Part shown: in pieces, positions 6,624 through 9,236 of the stretch
Layout of the letters: each line of letters begins with the position of its first letter
How positions within the stretch are numbered: position 1 is the stretch's first letter
Assembly: GCA_029934775.1 (NCBI GenBank)
Contig: JAOZLO010000088.1
Coordinates: forward strand, 1-9,236
Origin: Desulfocapsaceae bacterium
Lineage (GTDB): Bacteria > Desulfobacterota > Desulfobulbia > Desulfobulbales > Desulfocapsaceae
Direction of reading: 5' to 3'
Length of the DNA stretch: 9,236 nt
The notes under the pieces: generated by a model
Database searches by the model: none
What the model was told of the DNA's origin: nothing
What the model saw: only the letters and a program-made list of their open reading frames with translations
Position numbers and translations under genes: made by a program

Positions 6624-8189
6624 TCAGAATACCAGGTTATATCTTTTAATTTTTTTATCCAGTCCCTGACGGGTAATAGCGAGAAGTTTTGCGGCTTGAG
6701 TCTTATTCCCCCCAGTACGCCGCATGGCTTTTTTAATCAGGATAATTTCCAACTGCCTGGTCTGCTCAGGAAGGGCAAGATAACCATCACTGGTCTCAGT
6801 ATAGTCATACTTTTTTTGTGTCGAGTATACGTTCTGAAGGTCTCTGGAAAGCTGGTCCGGTTGAATGAGCAGTCCCTCACCTGTCAAGGCGACCAGCCGT
6901 TCAATTTCTTTCTGGAGTTGTCTGACGTTTCCCGGCCACCCATACATCTCAAACAAGCTCAAGACCTCAGGTGAAAATCCTGGAATGTCTTTACCGAAGC
7001 GCTCATTGGTCAGCTTCAAAAAATATAGCGAGAGCGGCAGAATATCCTCCTTTCGATCACGCAGAGGCGGCAAGATAATTTCCACTGAAAACAGACGGAA
7101 AAAAAGGTCCTCCCTGAAGCGTCCCTGATTCATTTCTTCAGCCAAATCACGATTACTAGCGCTGATAAGCCGTAGATCATACTTGAATAAGACATTGCTC
7201 CCTACCCGATGTCCCTCTTCCTCCTGTATGGCCCGGAGAATTTTGGGTTGAATCACCAGGGGCATCTCTCCAATTTCATCGAGAAACAGAGTACCACCAC
7301 TGGCCTCCTCAAATAACCCCTTCCTCGCAGATTCAGCGCCCGTGAAGGCCCCCTTTTCATGACCGAAAAACTGACTCTCCATTAAACTCTCGGGGATACT
7401 GGCGCAGTTTACCGGGAGAAATGCTTGCTGCCGGCGGTCTCCGTATTGGTGAATCATGCGGGCGATAAGCTCCTTACCTGTTCCGTTTTCACCCTGAATC
7501 AATACGTTGACGGGAGTTCTGCTGACAATACGGACGAGATCCACCACTTCTCTCATGGCCGGGCTCTCAGATATAAAGGTTACTCCGCTGACCGATTCAT
7601 TTTCAAGACGTTCCGCCTCTTTTCCAAGAGATGTAGCAATTCTCAATATCTCCTTGTTGAGTACAATAGACTCGATTGAAAGTGACAAAAAATGAGCGAT
7701 CTCGTCAAGACGAGCCAAGTCATCTTCAGTGAAGAGCTGATTGTCGAGTTTATTGAGAAGCTGCACTGCCCCGGTAACACTACTTCCAGTAATACTCTTT
7801 ATGGGAGCACATATCAGGTTGCGGCCTGCAAAACCTGTCTGCTCTTCAATAAACGAGTGATAGCCGGTATGATCCTGAAGTTCATTTATCAGGCGTCCTT
7901 TGCCGGAGTTAATGACACTTCCCACGATACTTCCTTTGAGTGGTGCTTTTATTTTTTGATGCTCAAGACCTGTTCCGAAGATGGAACAGATCTCTTTACT
8001 TTCCAGTTCCATAATAAAAACAGTGCAGCGCTCTACCTTCATCAGAGAAGGCAAAAAAGAAGAGTAAAAGGTGATAAAGGCGCGGTAATCCTCAATGGTC
8101 CAGGTCCCTGCTAATCTGGAAAGTTTTTGTTTTAACAGAGTGAGGTATGATTTTGATGTGGTTATGTGATGAGCAGCAGTATTCGACAT
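6624..8189 (-). CDS. Sigma-54-dependent transcriptional activator, GAF - AAA+ - Fis-type HTH
   Basis: The protein has 521 residues from ATG 8189. Residues about 36-181 form a GAF sensory domain (including [15 protein letters not shown], about 144-158). No receiver domain is present, so it senses a ligand or redox/gas signal rather than a histidine kinase. The AAA+ domain (about 203-440) has Walker A GENGTGKE (233-240), the sigma-54 contact loop GAFTGA (280-285), Walker [10 protein letters not shown] (300-308), the arginine-finger region FREDLFFRL (358-366) and WPGNVRQL (418-425). All are intact, so it should be an active ATPase that opens sigma-54 promoters. Residues 478-521 are a Fis-type helix-turn-helix ([22 protein letters not shown]). 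A TTG at 8201 would add four residues, but neither start has a clear ribosome binding site. It precedes the reductase gene in one likely operon and is divergent from a gene with a sigma-54 promoter. Confidence 0.95.
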   Translation of the reverse strand: MSNTAAHHITTSKSYLTLLKQKLSRLAGTWTIEDYRAFITFYSSFLPSLMKVERCTVFIMELESKEICSIFGTGLEHQKIKAPLKGSIVGSVINSGKGRLINELQDHTGYHSFIEEQTGFAGRNLICAPIKSITGSSVTGAVQLLNKLDNQLFTEDDLARLDEIAHFLSLSIESIVLNKEILRIATSLGKEAERLENESVSGVTFISESPAMREVVDLVRIVSRTPVNVLIQGENGTGKELIARMIHQYGDRRQQAFLPVNCASIPESLMESQFFGHEKGAFTGAESARKGLFEEASGGTLFLDEIGEMPLVIQPKILRAIQEEEGHRVGSNVLFKYDLRLISASNRDLAEEMNQGRFREDLFFRLFSVEIILPPLRDRKEDILPLSLYFLKLTNERFGKDIPGFSPEVLSLFEMYGWPGNVRQLQKEIERLVALTGEGLLIQPDQLSRDLQNVYSTQKKYDYTETSDGYLALPEQTRQLEIILIKKAMRRTGGNKTQAAKLLAITRQGLDKKIKRYNLVF

Positions 8190-8514
8190 AAGTGCAAACA
8201 ATGTTTACTGTTCTGTTATCGTTGAGTTAAAACACTTGTTAATATAATGAATTTTCAAATGGTTACCGAGTATACTACCCATTGGCCCCAAGTAATCTTT
8301 ACTCCAGGAAAAAAGACTCCCTTTGTCCTTTCATCTTGTTTAATCATTAATATTTTACTGCTGAAACCCTGACATGAAAAGCAAAAAATTGATGCATTTA
8401 TGTTAAAAAACAGTATTTTACATACACTTCCGTGACACGTATATCCCCTTGCAGGGCACTAGATTTACTGATGACATTTTATTTTAAAACTTATCATTAA
8501 CCTTTATAGCAGAT

Positions 8515-8546
8515 ATTGTCATCAGACAATGTATCGTCAACATTGT
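8515..8546. promoter_or_regulatory. Overlapping dyads, candidate upstream activator site
   Basis: ATTGTC (8515-8520) and GACAAT (8525-8530) form one perfect dyad with a 4-nt centre. ACAATGT (8526-8532) and ACATTGT (8540-8546) form a second with a 7-nt centre. The second is a 21-bp site of the size recognised by Fis-type HTH dimers of sigma-54 activators. It lies about 170-190 bp upstream of the -12 element at 8728-8729, inside the usual enhancer range. Part of the word (AACAATGTTT) recurs at 8197-8206 beside the activator's own start. Confidence 0.4.
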
Positions 8547-8714
8547 TTCCGTTTTTCCTGCTTTTCGACTATCTGTAACAAAAGTTGTCCAGCGCGCCCG
8601 CCATCCCAGAGATAAAACAGTAAGGTTATCACAGGTTAAATAGTAATATTTTCAACAAAATAGCATCTAATTATAACGTTTTCGTCAACAATACATAATC
8701 TGAATTGCCAGTTC

Positions 8715-8731
8715 TGGCATGATTACTGCAT
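8715..8731 (+). promoter_or_regulatory. Sigma-54 (RpoN) promoter upstream of the 62-residue protein gene
   Basis: CTGGCATG (8714-8721) followed by ATTA and CTGCA (8726-8730) matches the -24/-12 consensus at all but one of the strongly conserved positions. The invariant GG (8716-8717) and GC (8728-8729) are separated by exactly 10 nt. Transcription would start near 8741, giving a leader of about 57 nt to the ATG at 8798. The neighbouring divergent gene encodes a sigma-54 activator, which strengthens the call. Confidence 0.8.
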
Positions 8732-8782
8732 TTCTCACGACAAGTGAACCGGAAAACAAAAAACAATCAAGGTACTCTGTAG

Positions 8783-8790
8783 AAAGGTGG
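8783..8790 (+). promoter_or_regulatory. Ribosome binding site of the 62-residue protein gene
   Basis: AAAGGTGG lies 7 nt before the ATG at 8798. The site and spacing are good, and they support this small open frame as a real gene. Confidence 0.7.
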
Positions 8791-8797
8791 TAAAGTT

Positions 8798-8986
8798 ATG
8801 AAGGATAATCAAAACAAACTTCAATTTCGTCAGGTAGGAAAGGGATTTATACTTAATCAGATTGAAGGGTTGGTTGGTCGTACACTCACTCAGACATTTG
8901 TTGACCAGAACGAACAGACCTATGTAAAGGTTAACGGAGAGATCATTCCTCTTACAGAAAAACACAGTTACCTCTCCGTCAATTAA
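8798..8986 (+). CDS. 62-residue soluble protein of unknown function under a sigma-54 promoter
   Basis: The small protein has 62 residues, no signal peptide, no membrane helix and no cysteine. It is rich in Q, N, V and T, with a likely helical first third (QFRQVGKGFILNQIEGLVG) and a likely beta-hairpin later (QTYVKVNGEIIPL). I do not recognise a family. Support for it being real comes from context: a good ribosome binding site 7 nt upstream, a near-consensus sigma-54 promoter 57 nt before the start, and an adjacent divergent sigma-54 activator. An opposite-strand open frame over the same stretch has no such signals. It ends 24 bp before the convergent end of the metallohydrolase gene, with no room for a normal terminator hairpin. 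Confidence 0.7.
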   Translation: MKDNQNKLQFRQVGKGFILNQIEGLVGRTLTQTFVDQNEQTYVKVNGEIIPLTEKHSYLSVN

Positions 8987-9010
8987 ATTGTAATCTGCTG
9001 GTCAGTGATA

Positions 9011-9236
9011 TCAAACTCCTGAATAAATCAACTCAATCCAGCGATCACCATTGAACATTCCATCACCCCAGGTCGTTTCCAGATCTGCCAGGGGTTGTAA
9101 AGCCGCTGCTTCCTCAGCACTATTCCCCTCCGCTTTCAGTTTCCGCAGTCGATCATAGGCAGTCTGGAGCATTGCACGATAACCTTCAAGCTGTGATCTA
9201 TCTGCCAGGGGTCCATGCCCCGGGATTATCTTTGTA
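9011..9236 (-). CDS. MBL-fold metallohydrolase (partial, C-terminal 74 residues)
   Basis: The frame is open from the window edge to TGA at 9013-9011. The visible part begins TKIIPGHGPLADRSQLEGYRA; the I-P-G-H-G-P signature is the metal-binding histidine strand near the C-terminus of many metallo-beta-lactamase-fold hydrolases. It continues with a helical tail (LRKLKAEGNSAEEAAALQPLADL) and WGDGMFNGDRWIELIYSGV. This tail pattern (a G-x-S/N-x-EE helix, then L-x-x-x-WG) is typical of the subgroup that includes SoxH-like and quinoprotein-associated zinc hydrolases. The zinc ligands of the HxHxDH motif lie outside the window. The substrate is unknown. Confidence 0.85.
   Translation of the reverse strand, partial: TKIIPGHGPLADRSQLEGYRAMLQTAYDRLRKLKAEGNSAEEAAALQPLADLETTWGDGMFNGDRWIELIYSGV

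Larger units (their letters stand above)
8190..8797. other. 608-bp AT-rich intergenic region between the activator and the 62-residue gene
   Basis: I find no convincing gene or RNA gene here. It holds the sigma-54 promoter described separately, the inverted repeats at 8515-8546, and two copies of TCGTCAACA (8534-8542 and 8682-8690). For the activator gene, the minus strand has only weak -10-like sequence (TATATT at 8246-8241) without a good -35. A TATAAT at 8243-8248 on the plus strand has no gene close downstream. A short GC-rich island lies near 8590-8605. The length is unusual compared with the other spacers here and would suit enhancer-type activation at a distance. Confidence 0.6.

Noticed and set aside
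6507..6974. 155-codon plus-strand open frame
   Set aside because: It runs antisense across the end of the activator gene and the start of the reductase gene, both well supported by motifs.
7692..8114. 140-codon plus-strand open frame
   Set aside because: It lies fully antisense to the GAF domain of the sigma-54 activator, which has clear family motifs, and it has no recognisable domain.
8190..8201. TTG at 8201 as start of the activator
   Set aside because: It adds only four residues and has no better ribosome binding site than the ATG at 8189.
8311..8340. Possible minus-strand terminator (GAC...GTC followed by TTTTTT)
   Set aside because: The stem is only three or four base pairs, and no gene ends nearby on that strand.
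8735..8965. 76-codon minus-strand frame opposite the 62-residue gene
   Set aside because: It has no family resemblance, whereas the opposite strand has a sigma-54 promoter and a well-placed ribosome binding site.
1..9236. CRISPR array, tRNA or rRNA gene, transposase or integrase
   Set aside because: I looked for regular spaced repeats, tRNA-like cloverleaf ends and mobile-element proteins on both strands and saw none. The only tandem repeat is the coding one at 4911-4982.

Overview
The window reads as chromosomal DNA from an anaerobic, Gram-negative-type bacterium. It has two lipobox lipoproteins, a sigma-54 enhancer-binding regulator with a matching -24/-12 promoter, and an aldo/keto reductase carrying a ferredoxin tail. 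These features, together with moderate GC content and AT-rich intergenic DNA, suggest a sulfate-reducing Desulfobacterota of the Desulfobulbales type. That placement is an inference from gene style; no marker gene is present. I see no rRNA, tRNA, transposase, phage gene or CRISPR array.

Left block (1-3625, all minus strand, read right to left): an AEC-family membrane transporter; a 634-residue protein fusing a degenerate diacylglycerol-kinase-like domain to a DUF389 membrane domain; and, 30 bp further on, the N-terminal two thirds of a periplasmic binding lipoprotein of the branched-chain amino acid type, cut by the window edge. The last two are probably co-transcribed.

Middle block (3626-5252, plus strand): a 280-bp divergent intergenic region with a nested palindrome, then a single-pass membrane protein of unknown function that may have a frameshifted start. 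A hairpin terminator follows. Next is a small lipoprotein with a three-copy EP-rich repeat and a four-cysteine C-terminal domain. It faces the next block across a 130-bp spacer packed with overlapping inverted repeats.

Right block (5383-8189, minus strand): a GAF-AAA+-Fis sigma-54 activator followed after 38 bp by an aldo/keto reductase with two 4Fe-4S cysteine clusters, very likely one operon. A 608-bp AT-rich region separates the activator from a divergent 62-residue unknown protein. That small gene has a textbook sigma-54 promoter (GG-N10-GC at 8715-8731) and a good ribosome binding site, so it is a natural candidate target of the neighbouring activator. The window ends in the C-terminal part of an MBL-fold metallohydrolase on the minus strand.

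The most interesting points are the activator / sigma-54 promoter / orphan small protein arrangement, the pseudo-lipid-kinase-DUF389 fusion, and the possible +1 frameshift at the start of the 225-residue membrane protein.
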